Part shown: piece after piece, positions 35,335-47,087 of the stretch
Position numbering within the stretch: position 1 is the stretch's first letter
Layout of the letters: every line of letters starts with the position of its first letter
NCBI GenBank assembly: GCA_035236585.1
Contig: CP141136.1
Location: 54,825,136-54,889,135 of the forward strand
Source: Warburgia ugandensis
Taxonomy: Eukaryota; Streptophyta; Magnoliopsida; Canellales; Canellaceae
Direction of reading: 5' to 3'
Length of the DNA stretch: 64,000 bases
Made by a program: the position numbers and the translations under genes
Notes under the pieces: generated by a model
What the model was told of the DNA's origin: nothing
What the model saw: the letters and a program-made list of their open reading frames with translations, nothing else
The model's database searches: none

Positions 35335-38293
35335 TGTAACACCCTGGATTTTTAAGACAAAATTTTTTTTTTTGAATGATATTTTAAATAAGAGCATTTG
35401 GGATCCCATGAGAAAAGTTTTATTTAACATTTTACTAAACCTATCTTAAAAACTTCGGGTGTTAGTTATCCTTTCTCAAAATGGCGTACATGTAATTTAA
35501 ACATAAATAAATAATCCGCGTATAAATCAACGTCAAATAAATAGCGCCTTTATTTTAAATCAAATAAACGTCCAAAAGACAATAATAATATGGCCCAGGG
35601 TCTATCCATCATAACATCCCATATAAATGTCCAACATATGTCCAAAGATCTAAATCACATCCAAATATAAAGTATGCAGTCCATAATAAAATTCAAATGA
35701 TAATCCACTCTAATGACTCACATTACTGTCTAAAACTAGAGGGAAAAACTAGTCTTCAGCAGCTCTTAAGGTTTATCAACCGCTTTTCCTTTCTTGGTGT
35801 CGTGCTCGAGATCTAAGGCATTGCAAAACAAAGCAATGCCTCAGCAAGCTATCGCTTGTGTAGGTACATAGACAATTAATGTAATAAATGAAAGAAATAA
35901 TGAACAGCATTGATGAAAAGTCTAACATTTATGAAAATAGTGATATCATAATGCCATGTTCAAATAAATGCCAATTTATTCCATATGCTAAAACATGAAA
36001 TTCACTGAGTTAAAATATGACATGAATCAATAACATGGAGCATACAACAAGAATAAGGGCACCCTAAGGTAATGGGTCCCACCACATTGCACTAACATCC
36101 CTGATCAGGAGTACACGTAGTCAACCTCTGAGTGTCGTCACACCCAGGCATATAATCCATAACCATACTCATCATACATGCACACATAATAAGAATATGG
36201 GCCATCATGCTGCAGTGGCAACCCTCCATGGGTATCAACCACCGCCGTTCCTCGTCGACACCATAACGGGAGATTTAGCGTCTGTCCTCATGGAAAGGGT
36301 CAGACCGGTAGTGTGGACTATCCATGTTACCAAACCCCTACCGAATGCCATCTATGGGCAGGTGTCTATCATATCACAAACTCATCACATCATAATCTTG
36401 GAAGGTGGGTGGCCGGCCCTATCCCTCCTAGCATGACGCCCACCGGGCGAGAGCACCCGTCATCAAATATAAAATACGAAAATCATATGTATATGCTAAA
36501 ACTCAAGAGCACTTATAGCTTGCAATTCCCAAGACATACCCCTCATCTTGGGGTTAGCCTATAAAAGGACCAGCTAATAAGCCTCTATTCTCATTTCCAT
36601 ATAAATCCATGCATTTTCTATATATATATATAATAAGAAATAAGTCTCTAATTAAGCATAACTAATTAACATCATGCTTGTAAAAGCATTTTAAATAGGT
36701 TTATTCAGTAAAAGATTTCAATTTGGAATAACCATCCTGTACGCAATGTCGCATGAAATCCATGGTAAATAATAATTGCATTTTAAAATACAATCACACA
36801 TGATGCTATGTTTAAACATGGTTTAAAAATCAAGGCAAAACATTAGTTGTCGTCACCTACCTCAGTGTGAGACCACTAGCTTGCTAATAACTCCCTTTAA
36901 CTGGTATATTCACGTGCACCTGTACATGTCACATCACTATTTTAATATTTTTCTAAAGAAAAAGTGGTTATTTCTAAGTTTTTAAGTTAAAACTAGGTCC
37001 GTGTCATCAATACGGTCACAACGCCTCTTTCGGATCGTGATTTGGATCGTGATTTGGACCTCTCTAGCTCCCAAAAATCAAGTTTTTGTGAAAATTACCC
37101 TTAAATGGGGCCTGTCGGACCACCATAAGGTGGTTTATACTGGCGGCGCCCCTTTTCCACCTGTTTACACCGGCGTATACCGGCGCACGAAGACGCATGC
37201 CGACGCAGACGCCGCATGGGACGCGTGCCGTGCGTCACGGTCGCCAGGACGCGCCGCGTCCCGGCCCCACAGCGACCGCCAACTGGCTTCTCCCCCGCAC
37301 GCGCGCTGCGCGTCGTCCCTCGGGCGTCACCGAGTGCGTCCTGGCGTCAGCTCCAGGGCGCCGACGCCGTTGACGACGCTGGAGAAGACGACCAGATTTT
37401 GGTCACCTTCGGTGGAGCTACAGAGCTCCGTTTTGCGCATTTTTTGCGCCATTTTCTTCAAAATTCTCTCTAGAATCCATTTATGCCCTCTTTTTTCACT
37501 GATTTTGCCAAAAACCATGGTTTTTAAACAATTTTTCTCAAGTTTCTAAAATCATCCCTAGGTACTGGTTTTTGCATTTTCTGGAAAAATCCACCGTTGG
37601 ATCACTCCCAAATTTAAAGGGTATGCTCTTGGGTCTCTTGTGCACTAGTTGGACGGTGTGATTTTCAAATAGATGAGGTTTGGTCTGTGAAATCAAGCTC
37701 CAACAGTAGCGTGCACATAGGTTCCTAAAAATTTGATTTTTTAAATGCTTTCCTAATTAATTTTCTAATTAATAAATACAGAAAAACATGGATTTGAGGC
37801 TTACCTTGCGCCTGACTGGTGTTGCTCGTGTTGCCGGGGTTCCACTCGTCAGAAAATCCAAGTTTTGCAAGGCTAGGGTTTTGCGTAAAAACTCAGAGAA
37901 AATGCTCAAAGTGGAGCGTTTTGGCTCCTAGAGGAGCATAGATATAGGGTTTTAGAGTCTTGGGGAAGAGAAACTCTTCCCCACACGTCTCTTCCCACGT
38001 CTCTCCGGCGATTTTTTCGGCACTGGTAGAGACATGTGAAAGACGGGGGTGCCATTATCAATTTGGACCCCTGTCTACCACGTCTCTATCAAATGACCAA
38101 TTTGCCCTTACAACTTTGACGGCTCATAACTCCCTCGTTTGAGCTCCGTTTTTCGCGTTCTTAGTGGCGTTGGACTCGTATCGACGAGCACTTTCAAATT
38201 ATTATGTTTTCAAGAAAAAAGTTTCATCCATAAATTTTTATTTTAATTTATTTAATAATTTTCTATTTTATCCTAAAAATTAAGGATATTACA
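35335..38293 (-). mobile_element. Solo LTR of a gypsy element (2959 bp)
   Basis: It starts TGTAACACCCTGG and ends GGATATTACA with an AAACA duplication and no internal domain, so it is a solo LTR left by recombination between two LTRs. Orientation is minus: the block AATGCCTCAGCAAGCTATC (about 35839) is the reverse complement of the plus-strand landmark at 23450. The stretch GGGTGCCATTATCAATTTGG (about 38048) and GCGTTCTTAGTGGCGTTGG (about 38156) recur near 15578 and 15654, showing that the 11653-18239 composite contains a relative. A GC-rich core lies at 37130-37400. Open frames at 37001-37549 are in that core and have no family motifs. Confidence 0.85.
37130..37400. other. CpG-rich core of the solo LTR
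   Basis: About 270 bp dense in CG dinucleotides (GGCGGCGCC, ACCGGCGTATACCGGCGCACG, GCCGACGCC and similar) within AT-rich flanks. Methylated plant transposons normally lose CpG to TpG, so retention suggests youth or escape from methylation. Confidence 0.7.
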
Positions 38294-38298
38294 AAACA
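38294..38298. other. Target-site duplication AAACA of the solo LTR, right copy
   Basis: Pairs with 35330-35334. The following AAAAATGGGACTGCATTT resembles part of the foldback arm at about 35068, so sequence related to that element continues on this side. Confidence 0.85.
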
Positions 38299-38739
38299 AA
38301 AAATGGGACTGCATTTGACTATAGGCTTCTTATTTGTGAGAAGAGACAACATGTGATCGCTAATATTTAACATTGCATGTTTAGCAAATCAATCCTTTAA
38401 ATCGATGAACGAGTTCCACTTAGGTTTGTTGCAGCTCATATTTCAACTAGTAAAATCAGCATGTAATAGCTCCAATCACTTGATCATTTACTTAGTCGAG
38501 CTTACGATGTAGGATTTGTTCATACAATAGGGAGAAAGCGAGAAAATGGTGCAAACTTCATACTACTTCACATGGTTGATGTTTCATGCCAACACAAAGG
38601 GAGTATCAGATCCCTCTCTTTTATTAGTGTATTCCCCGCAAAACCAGGTTCCTCTTGACTTCCTAATCGGTGACCCTTATGTACAACATGAATATCCACA
38701 CATTGTAGAATCACTCTCACAAATGAGGAAAAAACTCAC
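38299..38739. other. Sequence between solo LTR and WAKL gene
   Basis: No supported gene. A + strand frame at 38546-38767 runs into the inverted repeat at the end of the WAKL gene and shows no family motif. Confidence 0.5.
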
Positions 38740-38827
38740 AGTAGATAATAGAAATTTTGGTTCCTGAAGAGGTCACTATCCTACTGGCAAGTGACCTCTT
38801 CATGAACCAAAATTTCTATTATGTACT
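38740..38827. repeat. Inverted repeat (38-bp arms) at the 3' end of the WAKL gene
   Basis: Left arm 38740-38777 and right arm 38790-38827 are reverse complements at 36 of 38 positions, around a 12-bp loop (ATCCTACTGGCA). The right arm encodes the last conserved residues of the kinase on the minus strand. The stop codon lies in the loop, so a transcript reading through would form a strong hairpin directly after the stop. Confidence 0.95.
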
Positions 38828-40682
38828 GTAGTTCTTGGACTACTTCTTTCATAGTGGGCCTTTCTCCCTTCTTCTCCCTCAAACAAGCCAGAGCAAGCTC
38901 GGAGAAGAGTTTGATACTCTTGGTTACCTCACTGCACGATTCATTTTCCAGCAATCGGTGTTCCACCACTTCCATGACCACACCCTTTTCGGCAAGTTGA
39001 GTGACGCACATGGCAAGATTCACATCATCTTCGTCTCTAGAGAGATCGATAGGCTTCTGAGAAGTTAAGAGCTCCCGCAGTACTCTCCGTAACCGTATAC
39101 ATCGCTCTTATCTGTTAATTGATAGCTCCTGTAGTACTCAGGATCCAAGTATCCCAGTGTACCCTGCGCACATGTGGACACATGACTTAGACCGGGACAA
39201 GCCAACTTTGATAGTCCGAAATCGGCTACCTTAGCATCCAGCATCTCATCTAGTAAAATGTTGGTCGTTTTAACATCTCGATGGTAGATCGGAGTATATG
39301 CTGATGAGTGTAGATAGGCCAAAGCTTCCGCTGTTTGTAAAGCTATCTTTAACCTTGTTTTCCAATCTAAAAATGAGGCATACTTTCCATGTGTGGAAGA
39401 TGATCGTGAAGTGTACCATTAGATACGTACTCATATATCATCAAAGGTTGATCAGCTTCCACACAACAACTTAATAGTCTAACGAGGTTTTTGTGATTGA
39501 CTTGAGAAAGGATACTAACCCCATTAAGCATTTGTTTGTTGCTCTTAACATCGCGTATCTTTGCGGACTTAACAGCTACTAAAGTTCGTCATCAAGTACC
39601 CCTTTGTAAGCCTCTCCGAACTCACCACTCCCAAGGATCCTCTCCTTCGAGAACCCGTCTGTTGCCTTCTTCACCTCCTTCAATCCATACATTTTCGCCG
39701 GTTTCCCAGCATTGCTTGCTTTTAACATATCTTCTCTCACTTTTTCCAGCTTGGATTTATGAGACTCGCCGAATCTACGTAGTGCGAGGGCAGCTATTGC
39801 CATTGCTATAACGAATGAAGCCAATACTCCGAAAGCAATCTTTAGAGTGAGTTGGTTCTTAGAAGAGAGTGAGTGATGCGCCATTCTTAGGCAAGTTCCT
39901 TGAGCGTGGTCCCAGTAGTAACCTTCGTTACAGAGGCAACGCGAAAGGCCAAATTTACTGCTTGAGCATGTGGAGGTTTTGGAGCAATCTAACAGGGTTC
40001 GACAAGGGGGCTCGGGTGGAGAAGTCCATTGAACCTCCAAACCTTCTTTCCATTCACCAGCAGGCTTCTGAGGATCCAAATAAAGGACGCTTCTAAAAAG
40101 CTCGACAACCGGAAATGTGAAGCCTTTATCTTATATGCCGAAGGCATGCCGCCAGCAATAAAGGTGCAACATAGAGAGACAGCACTAGTGCACTGTAGTG
40201 AACGGCTCGGATCAACTCGGCCTGAGTCTTCCAAGTATCTATGACAAAGGCTAGTTTGTGTGCAATTAAGAGGCGAAATCAAGAGACGAGGAGAGCAATT
40301 GAAGAGAAACGCGGTGTTTGATGTGGTGATGTTAAAGGGGAGAGTCTGATTCAGCCAAAGACTCGCTCTTAAACAAATCTTGTGTGACACAACTACTTGG
40401 CACCCATGGTGATGGTTGAACAACCATGTGTCTGCTTGAGGCTTGAATGCTTAGAACAAGATAAGAGCTTCCATTAAGGGCGTCAAAGAAGAGCATTTGT
40501 TCAGAAGGATCACATCGGAGGCGGTAATCAGGGTCACCGCAGTTGGGACTGGTGCTGAGAGGATATGGAACTCCCATGGAACCACAACTGGGACAGACTT
40601 TTTGGGAGGAAGAAAGACTAGTAAGGGAAAGAAGGAAGAGGAGAGATATTGTCAATGTCTGTTTTGAACGTCTTCCAGCCAT
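38781..40682 (-). pseudogene. WAKL20: Wall-associated receptor kinase-like 15/20, broken by indels
   Basis: A plasma-membrane receptor-like kinase gene of about 630 codons, close to the usual WAKL20 length, without introns. From the ATG at 40682: a signal peptide (ISLLFLLSLTSLSSSQ), a cell-wall-binding ectodomain (CPSCG, VPYPLST, CGDPDYRLRC), a Cys-rich stretch (CLCNEGYYWDHAQGTC), one membrane segment (39780-39839), a P-loop (LGSGEFGEAYKG), the VAVKSAK lysine, [21 protein letters not shown] and the kinase C-lobe (ELALACLREKKGERPTMKEV). An in-frame ATG at 40742 is possible, but the one at 40682 puts the signal peptide first. Frame changes occur near 40365, 40120, 40090, 39588, 39383 and 39083, several at short T or A runs. 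It is therefore a recent pseudogene, or sequence errors have broken a live gene. All catalytic motifs remain, which favours recent damage or error. Confidence 0.88.
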
Positions 40683-40830
40683 GTTTGCAAGAAGCGAGTC
40701 AAAGGTTGGAAAGATGGTATCAGGAGAAAGGACGAAGTGCAAATAAAAGCACTAGGGAAAGAATAAAGTCGGATAGCAGTAAAATCCAAGGGTATGGAAG
40801 AATCTATTGACATAATTTCCAACATTTCGC

Positions 40831-40839
40831 GTTTATATG
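40831..40839 (-). promoter_or_regulatory. Possible TATA box of the WAKL gene
   Basis: CATATAAAC on the minus strand, about 150 bp upstream of the chosen ATG. It would place transcription start near 40805 with a leader of about 120 bases. Inference from position and sequence only. Confidence 0.4.
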
Positions 40840-42849
40840 ACTTTTTGATTCCTCTCCTTTCATGTCCACGGAATTGGAATCCGTTTCTCGAGGACCCTTA
40901 AGGGACATTGCAAATGCAGCCTTTTTAATACACAATCTTGTTCGTTCATTGGAAGGATCCACATTGATAGTTCAATGTGTTCTGATGCGATGGGACATGT
41001 AAAATGAAAAGTTCCAATGACCACCATCATTGTTCACGTGTACATGGAGACATCTTACTGCAACAGCAAACACCTTTCTTCATATGTTGTGCTTTTTCGT
41101 AGGACATTATGACCGGATATATTGCTACAGCACCTTAGAGGAAACGCTATTACGAAGACAAACTTGTTCCTGCACGTCGCAAAAATTCTTATTAAAAAGA
41201 GGTGCTCCGGTGCACTAAGAGTTCCTTTTGCAAAAATTCTTACTACATATCATTATTAAGTATTAGCGATTTGCGTGGAGGGATTCATCAGTATATGAAA
41301 AGCCCAGTGGCTTGCCGAAAAGAGGTACTCTCTTTCGATGACGCTAGGTCGCAGCTTTGGGGTTCTTGCCCTTCATCCCATTAGGGCATGGATGATCAGT
41401 TGACGCTGAGTCGCGGTTCTGTGAGTAGTTTCATTTTGTAAATCTTCCCTTGCACAAAAAATGAACAGAGAAAGGAAAAAAAGAAAACATCATACTGAGG
41501 ATCTGTCATTGAAAATGAGTGGGGAATTTGTCAGTAACTGATGACTGTTGACATCAACAGCAGACGTGACATCAGACTATTTGGTGTCTTGAGGAGCAGT
41601 TAACGTTGACGGTCATGAGACCCCCTTTCAGCGATCGAATTTCATTTGTTAATACTAATCATAAGTGAGAAATGATAAACTGAGGCATGTCTCAACGTAA
41701 ATCATCAATGTAGATAGGCATGTTTTCTTGAAGATATATGCCATTCATTTTGTTTTCACTTCCTTGCTATTATACCCGTGGAAAATCAATGATTGAAACT
41801 CCCTTAATTTTATTCTTCAGTTTTATTTTCAATGGTAGAGATTTTTTATCCAAAGCAATGTAGGTTATGGTCATCCACTGGCATAGTTTCTTGTCAGCTG
41901 AGGAGGGTAAAGAAAATGAATGACAGGGATCTATCAGAAAACATGCCTAGGCATGTGTAAATTGATTTCTCAGGCATGCCTTAGCTTATCATTTATCTAA
42001 TCATGCATCCTTCAGAATGTTCTCAACCAGAGGTCTGAAACGGGCTCAGTATTGACTGTAACTGAACAATTCAGACAAAGAAACAATAATTTTCCAAATG
42101 CAAAGTAACAATTGGCTACTAGTAAGGATTTTGGTTTTCAGGCATCCTATGGCAGCAGGTAAGGATCACTGTTTCGGTTACCACAGTGGTAAGCCCACAT
42201 TAACTTTCGCGACCAATGCTAATAAGCATAGATAAAAATACTGAAAGTAATTGATTGATCTTGATAAAAAACAGCGATTTCTTGTTTTTTGCACTAGTGA
42301 ATTGAATAAGATAAAATAAAACAGCTCTAAAATGTAACTATATTTCAAAACGAATGCAACCTTTTCAAAATGAATTAGCTAATACTTTTAGAGAGGACAA
42401 GAAATAAAGTAATGATTCACATAGATGTAGAATCGGACGAAAGCATGCAATTGATATTTATGCCAACAAAACATAAAAAACTATATTTCCATTTAACTTA
42501 TTGGGGAAGTTATGATGATATAATTAGAGTAAATATACCTAATCCAAATCACTCGAATCAAATCAGTTAAATGCGAATAACGAATCACAAAGTACATAAA
42601 CAAATGATGAATAAGAAAAGAGAAGCAAAATTTAGACCTCTAATTGTTTACAATGTAGATACTGATGAATGCAGTATCGAGCAAAGTTGCACACTGCCCT
42701 CCTTTTTAGAATCTCATAGTGGATTGTATTTCTTTGGAAATTTAGTGTATTAATAACAGAATGTGGGAATACATATGATTTCCTAATTCAGACAAGAAAA
42801 ATAATCAAACTCTACGTTGGATGATTTTGGAAAAGAGAGTGACCTAGAG
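40840..42849. other. Anonymous sequence upstream of the WAKL gene
   Basis: About 2 kb without a recognisable gene or repeat. Short frames at 41030-41218 and 41202-41384 lack motifs. Confidence 0.5.
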
Positions 42850-43018
42850 ATCACGGTAGGGTTGTCGTCATGTAACCTAAGGTCATGGGTTGGAGGCATG
42901 GAAACAACCCATTGCAAAAAATGCAAGGTAAGGTTGCATATTATAGACCCATTGTGGTCTGCCGCCCCCTTCCTCGGGCTCTTCAAACACCAGAGCTTTG
43001 TGCACTGGGCTGCCGTTT
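42850..43018 (+). mobile_element. SINE copy 4 (Au-like)
   Basis: Plus orientation: GGTAGGGTTGTCGTCATG, AAGGTCATGGGTTGGAGGCA (box B region), TGCAAAAAATGCAAGGTAAG, and the end GTGCACTGGGCTGCC. The very start is divergent or truncated. Confidence 0.88.
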
Positions 43019-43038
43019 AGAGTGTAAGCAGAGAAATG

Positions 43039-43093
43039 GAGCCTTAGTGCAACATTAGAGTTGTTGCCGTGTGACCTGTAAGTCAAGTCGTGA
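43039..43093 (+). mobile_element. SINE head fragment
   Basis: GAGCCTTAGTGCAACATTAG then GTTGTTGCCGTGTGACC and a box-B-like GTCAAGTCGTGAAC. It matches only the tRNA-like head of the same SINE family and stops about 20 bp downstream of copy 4. It is a truncated second insertion in the same orientation. Confidence 0.65.
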
Positions 43094-43549
43094 ACTTTAA
43101 AACTATGCTCTAGATTAAGAGGTTGCTTATATCATTACTAATGAACCACTTCGGGGATACTATCAGCCTTCTATGGAAGCAACTAACCAATTAATCTATC
43201 ATTTAGTTCTAATTATACAAGTTCTAATCTAGTCGGATAAACACTAAAAGAAATCTAAAGAGAATTTAGAAAACCATTTTTGAAAATGAGGGGAATGGCC
43301 CTGTTTATAGAATAGGAGTTGGTTAATTTCTTCGTTAGTATCTCTTCACTAGACATACAATCACTAGGTACTTAATTCCACCACTAAATATGTTGCCTCA
43401 CTTGAATTTCTAGAAACAACCTTAGTTTTATATATAGCATCAGTTACAGATAAGACAATTATCTTAATAACAATCATGATATAATAATGCATGCATAGAA
43501 TTCATTCATAATCATAGAGTTGATGAGATGCAAATTTATAATTTCAAAA

Positions 43550-45559
43550 CAACATGCCCACTTTTAATTGTCATCACTTACCTCAGACGACAATCACTCG
43601 TCTGTATCTCTCAAATCATGGTCAGACTCCAGTCCATCTCATTGGCCTCAGTCCCACTACCTAGATACACATCACATCCAGGTCTCACTTAGAATCCAAG
43701 TTATCTAAGTTGGATTATTAGTTATAAAACAAATATTATATTTATAAATTTTAATTTGTTGTATTTCAATACTATCCAATGGTTCACAACCGTGTCATCT
43801 TAAGGTCGGGCCTGCCTCGCTCAACTGATAATCCAGATTATGCTGATTCGGGCCCACCAATAATCATCCGATTCCTCTTTTTGATTATGTCATAATGTAT
43901 AACAGGGCTATCATACTCAAATCGGGCGAATCTGGGGTAATTTATCATTTAATCAACCAATCAGGCATTATTATATGCAAATCATGCACAATCTTGTGTA
44001 ATTACAGCCAAATAAATAAAATCAACTAGTTCGGATGATAATCCTACCTCTTTTAAGTCCATCTGAAGGATATCTAGCTGTCCATGTCACTAGATGGTTA
44101 ACAGATCACATGGAATGTGCTTGATCTAAGATATCTATATTGATCTAGTCATAATTCTCCACTTGATCGTCCCAGATCAAATCACAAATTAGTAGCTCTA
44201 ATCAAATAATCCCAATAAATGGTATGGATCAGCAAACTTGATCCAATTTCATACCTGAATCCTTAATTGATCTTAGCCATTAATCAAGATTAGCTAGATC
44301 ATCTCACAAATGCCCAGATCCAATATGTCTCACATGTATCTTGATCTACGGATTGCAATGGATGGTTCAGATCTTGCTAATCTCACATCATAATTCTTGA
44401 TCTGGCTTGCATCCAAATTGGATGGTCAAACAATCTGAGATCAAAGATTTGACCATTCTATGGTGTAGATCATGTAAAAATATGCCTAAAGTGTGTTTTT
44501 CACTATTTTTACCATGCCACTGGCGTTGATCGACTATTGCGGGAGAAGATGATAGGAGTGGTCGCCGTCGGTGGCCCATTTCTTAATGAAATCTCAAAAT
44601 TTTCTAATGAAAATTGCAGATCTAAGTCTCAACTTCACTTTGAAATTTGGTAGAGATCCATCATCATTTGATGCCAAAAAATGCTAAAAATAGGTGTCGG
44701 TTATCGGATTCTTGCCCACCTCTAATGTCATCTTTTTCAGTCCAATTCTTCCTCATTGCTTACTCAATCTCCATGATTCTTAAGGGCTTTTGCTCCTCTT
44801 ATCTTGCTAAAGAAGATGAATCACTTAGATCATCAGTCTAAGTCATCGTTTTCTCTAGAAAATTTAACGTCTCTGATAAGTTCGTTAGTCAATTTTTAGG
44901 TGAGGTGTGACCAGATCAACTAAATTATCTAATGGGTCTTGATCATCTCTCTGTGTTGAGTAAGATGGTCAGCTTGGATCATCAACTTGAGTTTCCTTTT
45001 CTCTGGCAATGATCATCTTCCTCATGCATAGTCCTCCCTCTATTTGCTCCACCTCGGTGGCGTCGCATGCCATTTCCGGCGGTTGGCGTCACCATGCACT
45101 CTCCCTTTCTCTTCTTCCTCTTCCTCTTTTCCGTCTCCCTCTCTTATTCTTCTCCTCCTTTCTTCTTCTCTTTCTCTTTCCCTTTGTCTTTGGTGTGGTG
45201 TCGGGTGACAGTCGCCGACTGTCACTTATCAAAAAGAAGGGGGGTGTCATTATCAAAATAGTGCCTACCTTTTGTAAATATTTGTTTTCTTCTTTTTCTC
45301 TCTTTTTTTACCAAAATTTCCTCCATGCTCAAATAATCATATCTTCTCCATCTGAACTATGATTTCAGTGTTCTTTATACCATTAGAATCGTCTCGATAC
45401 ATACATTCCACATTTGATGGTTTCAAGTTCAAATTTTGAGCTTTTAAAGGAGTCATTTCAATAGAATTCCATTTTTCATAGAATTAAAAATTTAATTTTA
45501 TTTCAATTAAAAATATAATATAATACACAAAAAATAACCCAAAAATGAGGATCATCACA
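43550..45559 (-). repeat. LTR remnant, minus orientation
   Basis: It shares landmarks with the solo LTR and the composite in the same order: CACTTACCTCAG (about 43575), a GGTGTCATTATCAAAATAG block (about 45243), and an LTR-like terminus GGATCATCACA at 45559. The left border was not found, so the element is truncated or too decayed. A pyrimidine-rich stretch at 45090-45190 generates open frames that are not genes. Confidence 0.5.
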
Positions 45560-46080
45560 GGTTAATTCTACATTTTTTCATGTTTAGGGTACAAATAAAA
45601 AAATACAAAAAATTTGTAATTTTACCCTTGAAAGAGCAATTTCAACTTTAAAACTACATTGTAAACTCGTATATGTCAATCATGAAATTTCATCATTGGA
45701 TGTCAAAATCAAAGTCAGAGCAGGCAAAAACTCTAAATGGATGATCGAGCCCTATCCATTCAAAATAATGTATTCTTATCAAAAGTAAGTACAGAACTTT
45801 CCTTGTAAGTACATAACTTTCCCTGTAAGTATACACGCATATTATCACCTTGGGAAGCTTCTAAAGAAGTATCAAATCACATACAATGGGAACTTCTGAA
45901 ATAAAACAAGTTGTAAGACTGAGGCCCGCAGAAGACTTTTTTCCTTACTTTCTCTCTCCTTCTCAACCAAAGTAATGGACCATCTAAGGGAGAGCACAAA
46001 ATTTCTTTGTTATTGTGGTGATTCCTACTCAATTCTAAGAGGAATACTTAAGAAATAAAGAGAATTGGTGGAGAAAAACA

Positions 46081-46173
<93 letters not shown>

Positions 46174-46806
46174 TATGGGGATTCAATGGTTGAAAACCAT
46201 CTTATCGATGTATGTCATAAGCAGCTAATGAAGACACATTCAAGTAAGGATGGATTGATAAGATGCTAAATTGCAACAAGACTACATTGAAAGACTATTG
46301 GTGGATAATTTTCTATTAAGATACACGTGTAATTTCAAGAAAAGAAGATACCGACAAATAAGGAAAAAGACATCCCATCTATGTAAAAAACTATTGGTTG
46401 GAAGAAAAATATAGAAAATGTAGAGTAGATAAGGAAATCTCTAAGAAATCTAAGCCATTTACTCTAGGGTTGTCCAATCATCAGTGGAGCGTGAAGAAGC
46501 TTTAAACGAAGATCTATTTGGGTAAGATTAGTCCAACCAAACCTTAGCCATTTAAGATAGAATGATGATGACCTAAAGGCTAAGAATGAAGCATTGAAAA
46601 GATAAAAATCCTAGCCACTTTGTTCTTGTTGAAAAGTCAAACCAAGTTCTAAGGTAAGAGAGATCTCCACCATTGATCACAGAATTTGAAACTCTAAAAC
46701 ACTCTCATGGAAATATGCCTCCCCCCTTTCTACTTTCTAATTTAAAAAAAAATCTCACTTTAACTCCTAAATTTTCTCCTAATCTTCCTCTCTTCCTTCC
46801 CTACAA
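45560..46806. other. Anonymous sequence left of gypsy element 3
   Basis: No supported gene. It contains a long GA microsatellite. It joins to 60149 once element 3 is removed and may belong to the same old retroelement as 60144-64000. Confidence 0.45.
46083..46171. repeat. (GA)n microsatellite, about 44 repeats
   Basis: Uninterrupted GA run. Confidence 0.97.
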
Positions 46807-46811
46807 TCACC
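46807..46811. other. Target-site duplication TCACC, left copy
   Basis: Repeated at 60144-60148 after GATGTTACA. Confidence 0.8.
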
Positions 46812-46983
46812 TATACGATCCAGGTTTTTAAAACATAATTTTGTTGAAGAGAATTTATATTTTTTTAAAGGTGGGATTGATCCCTAAATTTCCCTTTTTA
46901 TTTTGCCAAAAAGATCAAAATGTGAGTTAAATTATTTTTATAACATCATTCAATTTTAATACTCTGGTGCATTCTATCCAAAA

Positions 46984-47087
<104 letters not shown>

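Noticed and set aside
37001-37549. 182-codon open frame in the CpG-rich block
   Set aside because: It lies wholly inside a solo LTR, has overlapping frames of similar length and shows no protein family motif; high GC content alone explains the lack of stops.
41866-45559. A single 3.7 kb LTR element bounded by GGTTA on both sides
   Set aside because: GGTTA does occur at both places, but the left site is followed by TGGTCATCC, not a usual LTR end, and the interval holds unrelated anonymous sequence and SINEs.
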